Shown in pieces: positions 51,661-59,874 of a DNA stretch of 64,000 nt. The stretch comes from Bacillota bacterium (GTDB taxonomy: Bacteria; Bacillota; Clostridia; Lachnospirales; Lachnospiraceae). Each line of letters begins with the position of its first letter. The stretch's first letter is position 1. Position numbers and translations under genes: made by a program. The stretch is taken from the NCBI GenBank assembly GCA_023442465.1, contig JAEZZQ010000015.1:434001-498000 (forward strand), in the 5' to 3' direction. The notes below the pieces were generated by a model. It worked only from the letters and a program-made list of their open reading frames with translations, was not told the origin of the DNA and made no database searches.

Positions 51661-52986
51661 TCAATATTCCTCTTCTATGGCCAGCGTCCCTTCTCCCTTC
51701 AGATAATAATTGAAAAAGGTAAGCACCACATAGTTTACATTCTCGATACATTCTCTGGCATCTACGGTGCCCACACCAAGCAGCCCTGCAAGAGGCGGAG
51801 AAACAAGCGGTAAATCTGTAAAATTAAGATGCCCCGCATTGTCAAAAATAACCTCTCTATAATCGAGTGCACGCTCACCCATATAAAAATTCACATACCC
51901 ATCTCCCGGCACTTCCAAAGCCAAAGCGTGTACTGCCCTGGAATTCACATCCAGCAAAGGAATCGGGTATGGCTCTTGATTGTATAGTTCCCTGCCGTTT
52001 TCGATTCCAATGTATTCGCCCATCATGGTGCCTTCCAAGTCGATAACCGCATCGATATCCTTCCGTTCCCTTCCGATCTGAACGGATGTCGCTCCTCCGA
52101 GAGAATGTCCGAACAGACCGATCTTATCCCCATCAATCAAGGAAAAAGGTACCTCATTTGCAGCATCTGCCTTATCCAAAATGGTATCCAGAACGAAATT
52201 CATATCTTCCGTCCTTACCTTCATCCATTCCCTCGTCTTCAAATAATCCGTCTTCAAATAATCCGTTTCATTCTTATCCGCATTGTCTTTCCCCTCCGGC
52301 GTTTCGTCCGAGTTCATGTCGTAAATCTGTTCTATGAATTTCCTGGAGGCATAGGTCGTCTTCCCATTTACATCCGTGACAAACATAGCGTGATAAGGAT
52401 GCCCTATGCTGGCGACTACATATCCATGAGAAGCCAGCTCGGTATAGGTTGAGTTGTTGCTGTCAATGACACCGAACGCTCCGTGAGAAAAAACAACCAA
52501 CGGATAGGTTCCGGTCTCGGCAGGATACCAGAACTTCACTGTTACCGATCTGTTTTCACCCGTATCTGAAAACGTTTCGATACGGTTCTCGTCCACATAT
52601 GTATATTCCGCAATTTCCACTGCGTGGTCTCCCGTTACCGGGAGTGGCTTATACTGGGGAAATAAGAATGCAGGAATCAACGCCAAAAAATAAACTGCTA
52701 TGTTGGCCAGAAAAAGTGCTATTCCCTTTCCTTTTCTATAGGATTTACTTTTACCCCTATATTCCGCGAACAAACCTATACAAGCCTGAAATAGTAAAAC
52801 TAACAATATCGCGCCATATCTCGACATTTCTTCCAAGATACCTGTAATAAGCAATAGCGTTAAAAATGCCGCAAAAACTATTTTCCAAATATACTTCTCT
52901 CTTCTCTTAACGCTTCCCGTTCTCAACGACAAAAGCAAAAAGATGATTTCTCCTATAATCAGCAGAATCAATATTACAGTTCCCAT
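51661..52986 (-). CDS. Membrane-anchored alpha/beta hydrolase (PAF-acetylhydrolase/dienelactone-like)
   Basis: 441-residue protein. Three or four hydrophobic segments fill the first 120 residues. An alpha/beta-hydrolase domain follows: oxyanion region VFSHGAFG, nucleophile elbow GHSLGG (Ser near 293), Asp in VIDLEGTMMGE and His in FDNAGHLNF. The catalytic part probably faces outside the cell or sits at the membrane surface. The substrate is unknown; the relatives cleave short-chain esters. First gene of an operon with LytTR and DUF3021, and an inverted repeat lies just before its ribosome site. Confidence 0.85.
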   Translation of the reverse strand: MGTVILILLIIGEIIFLLLSLRTGSVKRREKYIWKIVFAAFLTLLLITGILEEMSRYGAILLVLLFQACIGLFAEYRGKSKSYRKGKGIALFLANIAVYFLALIPAFLFPQYKPLPVTGDHAVEIAEYTYVDENRIETFSDTGENRSVTVKFWYPAETGTYPLVVFSHGAFGVIDSNNSTYTELASHGYVVASIGHPYHAMFVTDVNGKTTYASRKFIEQIYDMNSDETPEGKDNADKNETDYLKTDYLKTREWMKVRTEDMNFVLDTILDKADAANEVPFSLIDGDKIGLFGHSLGGATSVQIGRERKDIDAVIDLEGTMMGEYIGIENGRELYNQEPYPIPLLDVNSRAVHALALEVPGDGYVNFYMGERALDYREVIFDNAGHLNFTDLPLVSPPLAGLLGVGTVDARECIENVNYVVLTFFNYYLKGEGTLAIEEEY

Positions 52987-52998
52987 TTAAAAGCCTCC

Positions 52999-53030
52999 TA
53001 TGTTTTCTATCATTTGATTTACAGAAAACA
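52999..53030. promoter_or_regulatory. Inverted repeat directly upstream of the hydrolase ribosome site
   Basis: Perfect 9-bp arms ATGTTTTCT/AGAAAACAT separated by 14 bases, ending a few bases before AGGAGG. It could be a protein operator or an RNA hairpin controlling translation of the hydrolase operon. Confidence 0.5.
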
Positions 53031-53103
53031 TAACACATTCATACGGCGCGGGCTATCCTTCTACGGATGAGATGCTTATTGAATGGATGAAATACATTTC
53101 AGA

Positions 53104-53580
53104 TTATAAATTCTTTAACTTAACAGGAATAAAGCTTTCCATCTGCGCCCATCCCTGTGCCTTTATAATTGGCTCAGGAGTTATGATATGGCCCATCGCA
53201 TAATGGTTGGGGCGAATATCCAGTTCCAGCATTTCAGAGTCCTCAATGTGCTTAAGTGCTTCTTCATATAACCTTCCGCCGGTTTCCTCATCACCGTCTT
53301 TATAAACATAAGTAAGATAATAGCCGCCCTCAAAGTCAATGACCTCATTTCCTCCGTCATCCATACCCTCGCTCAGCGCCCACATCCACACCATTCCTTG
53401 CTTATCTTCATCGAAATACAAAAAGTCCCGCGGCATGAAGTTGTCCCTGTCACTAGGCTTTATCGCCGAAAAATAGGCATCAAACTTCCCCAAAATACCT
53501 GTCGGCGAAAAATCAAAGTCCTTATCCGGTCCCGAAGACGCCGCCCTGAACGGCGGCAATGATATTACTCTGAATTTCAT
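53104..53580 (-). CDS. GyrI-like small-molecule-binding domain protein
   Basis: Stand-alone protein of 158 aa resembling the effector-binding domain of AraC-type regulators (GyrI-like): MKFRVISLPPFRAASSG, LGKFDAYFSAIKP, DDGGNEVIDFEGGYYLTYVYK, LELDIRPNHYAMGHIITPEPI and a last QMESFIPVKL strand. No DNA-binding domain is present. Such proteins may bind drugs or metabolites or inhibit gyrase, but none of that can be read here. The start at 53580 has GAGGAGGG 7 bases upstream. It is a single gene with no clear partner. Confidence 0.75.
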   Translation of the reverse strand: MKFRVISLPPFRAASSGPDKDFDFSPTGILGKFDAYFSAIKPSDRDNFMPRDFLYFDEDKQGMVWMWALSEGMDDGGNEVIDFEGGYYLTYVYKDGDEETGGRLYEEALKHIEDSEMLELDIRPNHYAMGHIITPEPIIKAQGWAQMESFIPVKLKNL

Positions 53581-53699
53581 GTTCTTTCCCTCCTCAATTT
53601 GCATTTACTGTACAAAAAATTTTGCATGTTTTTTTTGATTATTTTATCATACTCCTTGGGGCATTACTACTTGGTGCAAAAATTTTATTGAAATCCTAA

Positions 53700-53948
53700 A
53701 ATAACCTTAAATTTATCAAAAAAATGTAAATTCACCCATGGGTTCTCCATATCCGTGCATTTTTTATTCTTTGAACTTTTTTCTCAAGGCACAAACAGCG
53801 CTGGCTTATATCTTTCAAAATATAGAAGTTTTTCCTCGCCTTATACTGTTCGCTTCCCTGTCGCTCAATACTAAGGTCACTGCAAAAGCCGTGTGTACTC
53901 GTCCTTTTTCTAATCTACACGTCCTCTATAGTCTTCGCTCGTAAACAT
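53700..53948 (-). pseudogene. Possible decayed gene or leader peptide
   Basis: On the minus strand AAAGGAGCGGATATA precedes an ATG at 53948 that opens MFTSEDYRGRVD, followed by a TAG (53910-53912). In the same frame KKDEYTRLLQ continues to a TGA (53877-53879). A second frame stays open for about 55 codons after that (RKRTSTHGFC onward). The good ribosome site and protein-like start suggest a gene broken by stops and a frameshift, or a 12-codon leader peptide before the GyrI-like gene. No family recognised. The rest of 53605-54040 holds only AT-rich sequence. Confidence 0.3.
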
Positions 53949-54040
53949 TATATCCGCTCCTTTTTTCTTTGTCTGGTTCCACTATTTATATAACTTAATA
54001 TAATAATATAAATATTTATGTCTTTTTTAGGAGAAATCAA

Positions 54041-54460
54041 ATGGATTATTATAATCAGAAAAGCTTTATAGATGCTGATAGACAACAATCGCGAACTCCT
54101 CCCCCGCCGCCACCGCCTCCCCCATTTCCGGGAATGAATAGACCAGGTCCCGGATCAGGGCCAACTCCCGGACCAGGGCCGGGTCCGATTCCCGGAGGTC
54201 CCTCTTTCGGGCCACCCACATCGGCACCACCAAACTTCACTCCTTCCAGACAGATGACTACCTTCAGGGTTGACCCTTCCTCCATCCGGAACTGTCTGGG
54301 ACGCTTCACCTATATCTGGATGAGTAATGGAGATGAGTTCTGGATGTTTCCTGTTCAGGTAAGCCGCAATACCGTAACAGGATTCCGGTGGAACCGATTC
54401 TTCCGATGGACTTTCTTTGGAGTATCTCTGGATAGAATTGACGCTTTTACGTGCGTATAA
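54041..54460 (+). CDS. Proline-rich protein of unknown function
   Basis: The only convincing plus-strand gene. It encodes 139 aa: a polar start (MDYYNQKSFIDADRQQ), nine consecutive prolines (20-28), a Pro/Gly stretch to about residue 68, and a compact aromatic domain (FRVDPSSIRNCLGRFTYIW, then FWMFPVQV, GFRWNRFFRW, FFGVSLDRIDAFTC). AGGAG lies 7 bases before the ATG. There is no signal peptide. Proline/glycine-rich leaders joined to a small beta domain occur in spore or surface proteins, but that role is a guess. It converges with tsf, sharing a terminator. Confidence 0.75.
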   Translation: MDYYNQKSFIDADRQQSRTPPPPPPPPPFPGMNRPGPGSGPTPGPGPGPIPGGPSFGPPTSAPPNFTPSRQMTTFRVDPSSIRNCLGRFTYIWMSNGDEFWMFPVQVSRNTVTGFRWNRFFRWTFFGVSLDRIDAFTCV

Positions 54461-54471
54461 GTTTTACCTAA

Positions 54472-54507
54472 AACAGCACCACCCATTCTAAATTGGGTGG
54501 TGCTGTT
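54472..54507. terminator. Bidirectional terminator between the proline-rich gene and tsf
   Basis: A 14-bp perfect stem AACAGCACCACCCA / TGGGTGGTGCTGTT with an 8-base loop; TTTT follows on the minus strand. It lies 40 bases after the tsf stop and 11 bases after the plus-strand gene, so it can end both convergent transcripts. Confidence 0.85.
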
Positions 54508-54547
54508 GATCTTATAATATAATATTTTTCTGCATTTTACGTATTGA

Positions 54548-55483
54548 CTAATTTCCCATCTGCTTTGCAACTTCCTCTGCAAAGTTCTCTTCCTTCTTCT
54601 CCAGACCTTCGCCCGTTTCAAAACGAACGAATTTCTTCAGCGAAAGATTTGCACCGTTCTCTTTTGCAACCTGAGCAACGTACTGAGCAACGGTCTGCTT
54701 TCCGTCTTCTGCTTTCACGTAGGTCTGCTCTAAGAGGCATACCTCTTTCAGTTCTTTGTTCAGACGTCCTAATACCGCGCCTTCGATAACCTTCTCCGGC
54801 TTACCAGCCATTTTAGGATCCTGAGCGATCTGAGCAGCGATGATTTCCTTCTCATGCGCTTTGTATTCTTCGGAAACCTCTTCCGTAGATACATATTTCG
54901 GGGAAAGTGCTGCGACCTGCATAGCGAGATTCGTAAGCGCTTCCTTTATCGCATCGTTTACAACATCCGTAGTTGCCTCTACGACAACACCAATTCTTCC
55001 GCCGCCGTGTACGTAAGTTACCACACAGCCGTCCTCAGCTACTACTTTTTCAAATCTTCTGATATTCAAATTCTCACCGATAACAGAAATCTTTTCTATC
55101 AACGCTTCTTTTACCGTCTTAGACGAATCCTCTTTCCATGCCTCAGCCATAAATGCGTCGATATCCGCTGCATCAGAAGCTACTGCCTGCTCTGCAACAT
55201 TCTCAACGAATTTCTGGAAATCTTCGTTCTTTGCAACGAAGTCCGTCTCGGAGTTAACTTCAACGACTGCTGCACATTTATCGCCATCCGTAGCTACGCG
55301 GCAAAGTCCTTCCGCTGCAATTCTTCCAGCCTTCTTCTCTGCCTTAGCCTGACCATTTTTTCTCAAATATTCTACGGAAGCTTCCATATCGCCGTTGTTC
55401 TCGGTAAGCGCCTTTTTACAGTCCATCATACCTGCACCGGTCAATTCTCTCAATTCTTTTACCATTCCTGCCGTAATGCTCAT
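54548..55483 (-). CDS. tsf: Elongation factor Ts
   Basis: Nucleotide exchange factor for EF-Tu, 311 aa. The N-terminal UBA-like part VKELRELTGAGMMDCKKALTE is followed by the EF-Tu contact NSETDFVAKNEDF and the coiled-coil core; the last segment AQYVAQVAKENGANLSLKKF is typical. It follows rpsB by 42 bases. The downstream partner pyrH found in most Firmicutes is not here; a strong terminator and unrelated genes follow. Confidence 0.97.
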   Translation of the reverse strand: MSITAGMVKELRELTGAGMMDCKKALTENNGDMEASVEYLRKNGQAKAEKKAGRIAAEGLCRVATDGDKCAAVVEVNSETDFVAKNEDFQKFVENVAEQAVASDAADIDAFMAEAWKEDSSKTVKEALIEKISVIGENLNIRRFEKVVAEDGCVVTYVHGGGRIGVVVEATTDVVNDAIKEALTNLAMQVAALSPKYVSTEEVSEEYKAHEKEIIAAQIAQDPKMAGKPEKVIEGAVLGRLNKELKEVCLLEQTYVKAEDGKQTVAQYVAQVAKENGANLSLKKFVRFETGEGLEKKEENFAEEVAKQMGN

Positions 55484-55525
55484 TTATTTAACCATTCCTT
55501 TCTTCACACTATTCTATACTATGGC

Positions 55526-56290
55526 TTATTCTGCCGCGATTTCTTCCATATCGGTTGCTTCCGTAGCTTCAGCTGCCATTTCTTCAGCCACTTCTGTGAA
55601 AGCTTCCTCTCCCTGATTAGCTTCAATTACAGCGTCAGCCATCTTGGAAACGATTAATTTTACGGCTCTGATAGCATCGTCATTTCCAGGGATGATATAA
55701 TCGAGTTCTTCCGGATCACTGTTCGTATCACCGATTCCGATCAATGTAATACCCAGAGTATGAGCCTCCTGCACACAGATTCTTTCCTTCTTAGGGTCTA
55801 CTACGAAAATAGCATCGGGAATTCTTGTCATATCTTTGATTCCGCCCAGGTTCTTCTCTAATTTCTCCCACTCTTTTCTGAGTGCGATAACTTCTTTCTT
55901 AGGAAGAACATCGAAGGTTCCGTCCTGAGACATCTGCTCGATTTTCTTTAATCTGTCAATTCTGCTGCGGATCGTCTTGAAGTTGGTGAGCATACCGCCT
56001 AACCATCTCTCATTTACATAGAACATTCCGCAACGCTCTGCTTCTGATTTAACGGCATCCTGTGCCTGCTTTTTCGTACCAACAAAAAGAATGGTTCCGC
56101 CCTGAGCTGCAATATCGAATACTGCCTTGTAAGCTTCATCCACCTTGCCTACAGACTTCTGTAAGTCAATAATATGGATACCATTTCTCTCTGTGAAGAT
56201 ATAAGGAGCCATTTTAGGGTTCCATCTTCTCGTCTGATGTCCGAAGTGAACACCTGCCTCTAATAACTGTTTCATTGAAATAACGCTCAT
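55526..56290 (-). CDS. rpsB: 30S ribosomal protein S2
   Basis: Ribosomal protein of 254 aa with MKQLLEAGVHFGHQTRRWNPK, RIDRLKKIEQMSQDGTFDVL and IFVVDPKKERICVQEAHTLGI, and an acidic C-terminal tail (GEEAFTEVAEEMAAEATEA). First gene of rpsB-tsf. The leader of about 115 bases after its promoter contains short stems (GTGA...TCAC), in keeping with S2 autoregulation of this operon in other bacteria, but no specific S2 leader motif was verified. Confidence 0.97.
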   Translation of the reverse strand: MSVISMKQLLEAGVHFGHQTRRWNPKMAPYIFTERNGIHIIDLQKSVGKVDEAYKAVFDIAAQGGTILFVGTKKQAQDAVKSEAERCGMFYVNERWLGGMLTNFKTIRSRIDRLKKIEQMSQDGTFDVLPKKEVIALRKEWEKLEKNLGGIKDMTRIPDAIFVVDPKKERICVQEAHTLGITLIGIGDTNSDPEELDYIIPGNDDAIRAVKLIVSKMADAVIEANQGEEAFTEVAEEMAAEATEATDMEEIAAE

Positions 56291-56407
56291 GTTTTTACCT
56301 CCATTTGGTTAATTTGCTTCCGCATATCTTACGCTCCATTGCCTACCTTAAGCGTCAAAAGCACCGACAATGAATAGATACACGTGATTTTTAGTCACAA
56401 CATTCGA

Positions 56408-56437
56408 ATTATAACATAACAAAAACCCTTCTGACAA
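56408..56437 (-). promoter_or_regulatory. Extended -10 promoter of rpsB-tsf
   Basis: On the minus strand TTGTCA (56432-56437), 18 bases, TATAAT (56408-56413), with TG one base before the -10 box. The -35 hexamer lies inside the terminator hairpin of the gene upstream. Confidence 0.7.
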
Positions 56438-56446
56438 GGGCTTTTG
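56421..56446 (-). terminator. Terminator of the flagellar/chemotaxis operon
   Basis: Stem AAAAGCCCTT / AAGGGTTTTT around a short loop, with a T-tract on the minus strand, 30 bases after the stop of the MltG-like gene. It marks the end of the cheA-to-56477 operon. Confidence 0.8.
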
Positions 56447-56476
56447 CGAAATTTGCTGAAATTATTATATTTATTT

Positions 56477-57112
56477 TTACTGCGTTGTATTCTCTACTTT
56501 TCCGCCCGTAATAATCGTTGCAATATCCTCTTCGGAAGCACCGGAAGGTATCTTATATTCCGCCGCGACAATCTTTCTGTCATACCCGTTGTTCAATAAA
56601 TACGTATCGAAATCATCTGCCGATGAAATCAAATCGATTTCTGCAAGCCGTTTGCATATGCTGTAGGGAGCTTCGCCTTTTTTCACGGAAAAAATCGTAG
56701 GCTCCGGTTCTTCCAGCTCTGCATCCTCCATACCGGCCGCTTCATCCTTTAAAGCTCCATCAGAATCGGTTTTAGCTGCTTCAACGTCGGAATCACCTAA
56801 AGTATTGCTCAAGTCTGCTGCATTTTCGGCTTCTTTCCCTGTCTCATTCACAGGAAGAGCCTCCTGCTCTTTTACGGCCTGTGCCTCCGAACCGTCCGAC
56901 TCATTAGAGACACTTTCCTGCCCCTCTTTGTTTTTCACTTCTTCTGTGTACTCTGTCAGGACTTTATTCTCCACCATACCTAGAGCCTTCGCCCTCGCTA
57001 TGATTTCATCGTTCGTAAGAGCTTCTCGCTTTCCACCCGTTGCAAATCCCATAATAACGGCGGTAATGATTATGCCTAAGCCAAGCCCTCTCAAATAATA
57101 TTTCAAATTCAT
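56477..57112 (-). CDS. Membrane-anchored MltG-like (YceG) protein without catalytic domain
   Basis: Protein of 211 aa. It has an N-terminal membrane helix (NLKYYLRGLGLGIIITAVIMG), a long acidic Ser/Asp/Glu-rich spacer, and a C-terminal LysM-like domain. That domain (FSVKKGEAPYSICKRLAEIDLI ... YKIPSGASEEDIATIITGGK) matches the peptidoglycan-binding N-domain of endolytic transglycosylase MltG. The catalytic domain is absent. The start at 57112 has AGGA upstream and avoids the DUF6115 gene. Last gene of the flagellar operon; a role in wall interaction around flagella is inference. Confidence 0.7.
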   Translation of the reverse strand: MNLKYYLRGLGLGIIITAVIMGFATGGKREALTNDEIIARAKALGMVENKVLTEYTEEVKNKEGQESVSNESDGSEAQAVKEQEALPVNETGKEAENAADLSNTLGDSDVEAAKTDSDGALKDEAAGMEDAELEEPEPTIFSVKKGEAPYSICKRLAEIDLISSADDFDTYLLNNGYDRKIVAAEYKIPSGASEEDIATIITGGKVENTTQ

Positions 57113-57149
57113 ATCCGTTCCTGCCCGTCCTAATTTCGGCCTGCCCGCT

Positions 57150-57914
57150 CTAAGTCTGCTCAAATAAATCGATGACCAGCTTCACTTCTCCGACACCGAG
57201 TCCTAATTCCTTCGCTATCGCAGTTTGGGACTTTCCCTCCTTGTGCAGACCTAATATTTTTTCATTGCTATTTTTACTCTTTTCTTCTGAGATTATAGGC
57301 TCAATCTTTGCCGGCTCACTTTTTACTTCAGCCTCACCACCTACAACCTTCGTTTTTACCGTATCCGTAGCTTTGCGCCTGCCGCCTTTTTTTACCGTCA
57401 CTTTCTCCGGCGCAATAGGTACAAATGCGACTTCTTCTTCAGTAGTTTTTACCGCCGCAGGCGCAACCTTTTTCTCTGCTTCGTTTTTTTGTTCTTCCGG
57501 CTGTTCTACTGCCTGCTTTATTTTCTTCGCCACTTTACCGGCTTCGCTTACCGTATTAACAAGATTATCATGCTTATCGTTCAGCATGTCATATAAGAAA
57601 ATTACCTCATTATGATTCTTGTTGATATTTTCTAAGACGAGATCCGAGTATTCGTTGACTGCCATGATTTTCTCATTTGCCAGCCGTTCCATACTTCTCT
57701 CCGTTTTTTCCATGGAGTAAGTGACCGTCTCATCGACAATATCACCTATACGCTTCTTGGCCTCTTCTACTTCTTTTTCTACCAGTTCTTTTATTTGTCC
57801 TTTATCTATCTGCGGCCCCTTTTCCTCCGTTTTCCCCTTCCAAACAGGCAAAACAAAGCTCAACACCAAAATGATGCCGCCAACAATAAGAAGAACAATT
57901 TCCGCTGTGTTCAT
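57150..57914 (-). CDS. DUF6115-type membrane protein with coiled coil
   Basis: 254 aa. An N-terminal membrane helix (VLLIVGGIILVLSFVLPVW) is followed by a long charged coiled coil (IKELVEKEVEEAKKRIGDIV), a low-complexity Lys/Glu/Val linker, and a C-terminal helix-turn-helix-like segment (GLHKEGKSQTAIAKELGLGVGEVKLVIDLF). This layout matches DUF6115 proteins found in flagellar operons of Lachnospiraceae. The function is unknown. It lies 13 bases after the previous gene and has AGAAG upstream. Confidence 0.7.
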   Translation of the reverse strand: MNTAEIVLLIVGGIILVLSFVLPVWKGKTEEKGPQIDKGQIKELVEKEVEEAKKRIGDIVDETVTYSMEKTERSMERLANEKIMAVNEYSDLVLENINKNHNEVIFLYDMLNDKHDNLVNTVSEAGKVAKKIKQAVEQPEEQKNEAEKKVAPAAVKTTEEEVAFVPIAPEKVTVKKGGRRKATDTVKTKVVGGEAEVKSEPAKIEPIISEEKSKNSNEKILGLHKEGKSQTAIAKELGLGVGEVKLVIDLFEQT

Positions 57915-57927
57915 AGATTGTCTTCTC

Positions 57928-58254
57928 CTAAATCTTTATATCAAACCGACTCATATTTTTAATCATAACCTTCCCGTCAGGACCGTCCTTCTTCTCCTCG
58001 TCCTTTTTGCGGTGCTGTCCTCCGTCGCCTGAATATTCGCCATTCCCTTTGTCCTTGGCGTCAAAGCGCTTGTCTTGCTTTTCGGTATCCTCCCCTTGAT
58101 GCACCTGCGTCATACGATCATCCACGACTTTGCTGAATTGTTTCTGGAAATTGCTCTGATCGACCATTCCCTTATTATCTTCATTATGCTTTATCGTAGT
58201 GTAATCTTGCGCACGTGTTATCTGTCCCTGCAACTCAATACGGCTAATCGACAT
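57928..58254 (-). CDS. Small hypothetical protein of the flagellar operon
   Basis: Hydrophilic protein of 108 aa, beginning SISRIELQGQITRAQDYTTIKH and ending in a very charged Gly/Lys/Asp tail (GDGGQHRKKDEEKKDG, then SRFDIKI). No membrane segment or known domain is visible. A good GGAGG site and tight spacing (21 bases after fapA, 13 before the next gene) support it as real. I do not recognise its family. Confidence 0.65.
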   Translation of the reverse strand: MSISRIELQGQITRAQDYTTIKHNEDNKGMVDQSNFQKQFSKVVDDRMTQVHQGEDTEKQDKRFDAKDKGNGEYSGDGGQHRKKDEEKKDGPDGKVMIKNMSRFDIKI

Positions 58255-58275
58255 CGTTATGACCTCCTTTTTTCA

Positions 58276-59859
58276 CTAAAGTGCCGTCATTTTTACCTCG
58301 CCATCCATTTTAATGAATTTGCAATACTGCATTTCATTTTTTATTATCATAGATAAATCACCGATGCATACACGGGTTCCTCCGTATACCACGCCGGTCA
58401 CATTGACACAGGCTCCTGACATATTGCCGATAAAATCTTGAAGTCCGTCCATTTCTGCCATCTTCTCTTCTATCTCTTTCGTCTTTTCCTTATTTAGGAA
58501 AATCAAAGACTTCATATATTGTATCTGTTCCGGAGACAGTTTTACCCCCTTCGCCAGCTTCTGCTGCGTGGATGTGAGGATTGGCTGAACCGATTTCACT
58601 ACCTTTGTCGCCTCCATGATTTCCTTCTGTAACTCTTGAATACGAATCTTCGTAGTGGGATTGGCTCCTACCTCTACTATTGTATCCACACCCATAGGCG
58701 ATCCTAAAGTCTTTACGGTTATCGTGTTCGTAGCGCAGACCCGGCCGCCTGTTATAAATCCACGTTTTCCGCTAACCGTCACCTCAGTTCCCGCCTGCAC
58801 CGTACTGTGCAGAATGGATTCCGAGGACACATATCCTCCTGCTATCGCCGTAGTATTCTCCATGTACCTCGCAACGATATTCCCCTGAGCCCGCAGTATT
58901 CCTCGATTCATGCCGTTCATACCTCTGGCTATAGTGATATCGCCGCCAGCCTCTAAGAATGCACCCTCTACCACGCCTTGAACTTCGATGTTTCCTTTCG
59001 ATTTCACAGAGAAATTCGCGCATACATTTCCTCTGACCTGAACGCTCCCGTCATATTCGATATTTCCCGTGGCATTGTCCACATTATCGACGGATAAGAT
59101 ATCAGAAACAAACACCTTTTCATCCACTAAGGTCACATGCCCGTCCACTTCAGAAATCATGGTGAGCTTGTCCTCAGAAAGAGTAACATTCCGGCTGTAT
59201 TTCAACATCTTTTTCTTTACATCTCTGGGTTTCAGCCTCTCCCCCATCAGATTGGTGCCTGCCTCTCCCATATCTTCTGGAAACAGCCTGGCGATTATAT
59301 CACCTTTATGACAATGATTAATTGTATTCAAATTAAAAAAGTCCACGCTTCCGTCGTCTTTCAACGTAGGCTTTACTTTTAAGTCCGTATTAAAATAATA
59401 TTCTATATAAGCGTCTGTTCCGTGACGGGGTTCTTTTCCTCTCGCTACAATGATATCTTCACAATAACGTCTGTTTTCAAAGTACTTGTTTATTTCCTCT
59501 TCCTGTATTCCAAATTTAATGCCTTTAAAACCAAGGTCATCAATAAATTCGTTCTTGGTCATCTTTCCGCCGTTAACAGAGGGCGGATAAAAGCGAACGG
59601 TAGCAATCATCTTATCCTGACTCACCGTCAATTTATAATTCTCGCGCTCTTCCAGACCCGTCACGTTATTAATAATTACCGTATACGGCTCCGCTTTTCC
59701 CATAAGAGAATGCAGCGCCCGATTATCGTATGCGATGTTTCTGCTTGACAAATATTCTACAATTTCGCTTAAATTGGCTGCCTCTCCACCATTTGTCGGC
59801 GGAAACACCTGCAATTTGGTTACTCCTTCTTCACAAATAAGTTGAAAATATCCATTCAT
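58276..59859 (-). CDS. fapA: FapA family (DUF342) polysaccharide/cytoskeleton-like protein
   Basis: 527 aa of the flagellar-assembly protein A (DUF342) family. An N-terminal beta-rich part precedes a long right-handed beta-helix stretch (DGSVQVRGNVCANFSVKSKG, EVQGVVEGAFLEAGGDITI, GILRAQGNIVARYMENTTAI), then a coiled coil (LQKEIMEATKVVKSVQPIL) and a final beta part. The family sits next to flagellar genes in Firmicutes and is linked to motility, but the mechanism is not settled. It follows fliA by 15 bases. Confidence 0.85.
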   Translation of the reverse strand: MNGYFQLICEEGVTKLQVFPPTNGGEAANLSEIVEYLSSRNIAYDNRALHSLMGKAEPYTVIINNVTGLEERENYKLTVSQDKMIATVRFYPPSVNGGKMTKNEFIDDLGFKGIKFGIQEEEINKYFENRRYCEDIIVARGKEPRHGTDAYIEYYFNTDLKVKPTLKDDGSVDFFNLNTINHCHKGDIIARLFPEDMGEAGTNLMGERLKPRDVKKKMLKYSRNVTLSEDKLTMISEVDGHVTLVDEKVFVSDILSVDNVDNATGNIEYDGSVQVRGNVCANFSVKSKGNIEVQGVVEGAFLEAGGDITIARGMNGMNRGILRAQGNIVARYMENTTAIAGGYVSSESILHSTVQAGTEVTVSGKRGFITGGRVCATNTITVKTLGSPMGVDTIVEVGANPTTKIRIQELQKEIMEATKVVKSVQPILTSTQQKLAKGVKLSPEQIQYMKSLIFLNKEKTKEIEEKMAEMDGLQDFIGNMSGACVNVTGVVYGGTRVCIGDLSMIIKNEMQYCKFIKMDGEVKMTAL

Positions 59860-59874
59860 AATAAATTAACCCCA

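Noticed and set aside
53044..53105. Plus-strand protein-like stretch GYPSTDEMLIEWMKYI.
   Set aside because: Only about 20 codons, no start or ribosome site, and it runs antisense into the GyrI-like gene; too short to call a gene fragment.
53738..53944. Plus-strand 68-codon frame.
   Set aside because: No ribosome site and it is antisense to the better-supported decayed minus-strand frame.
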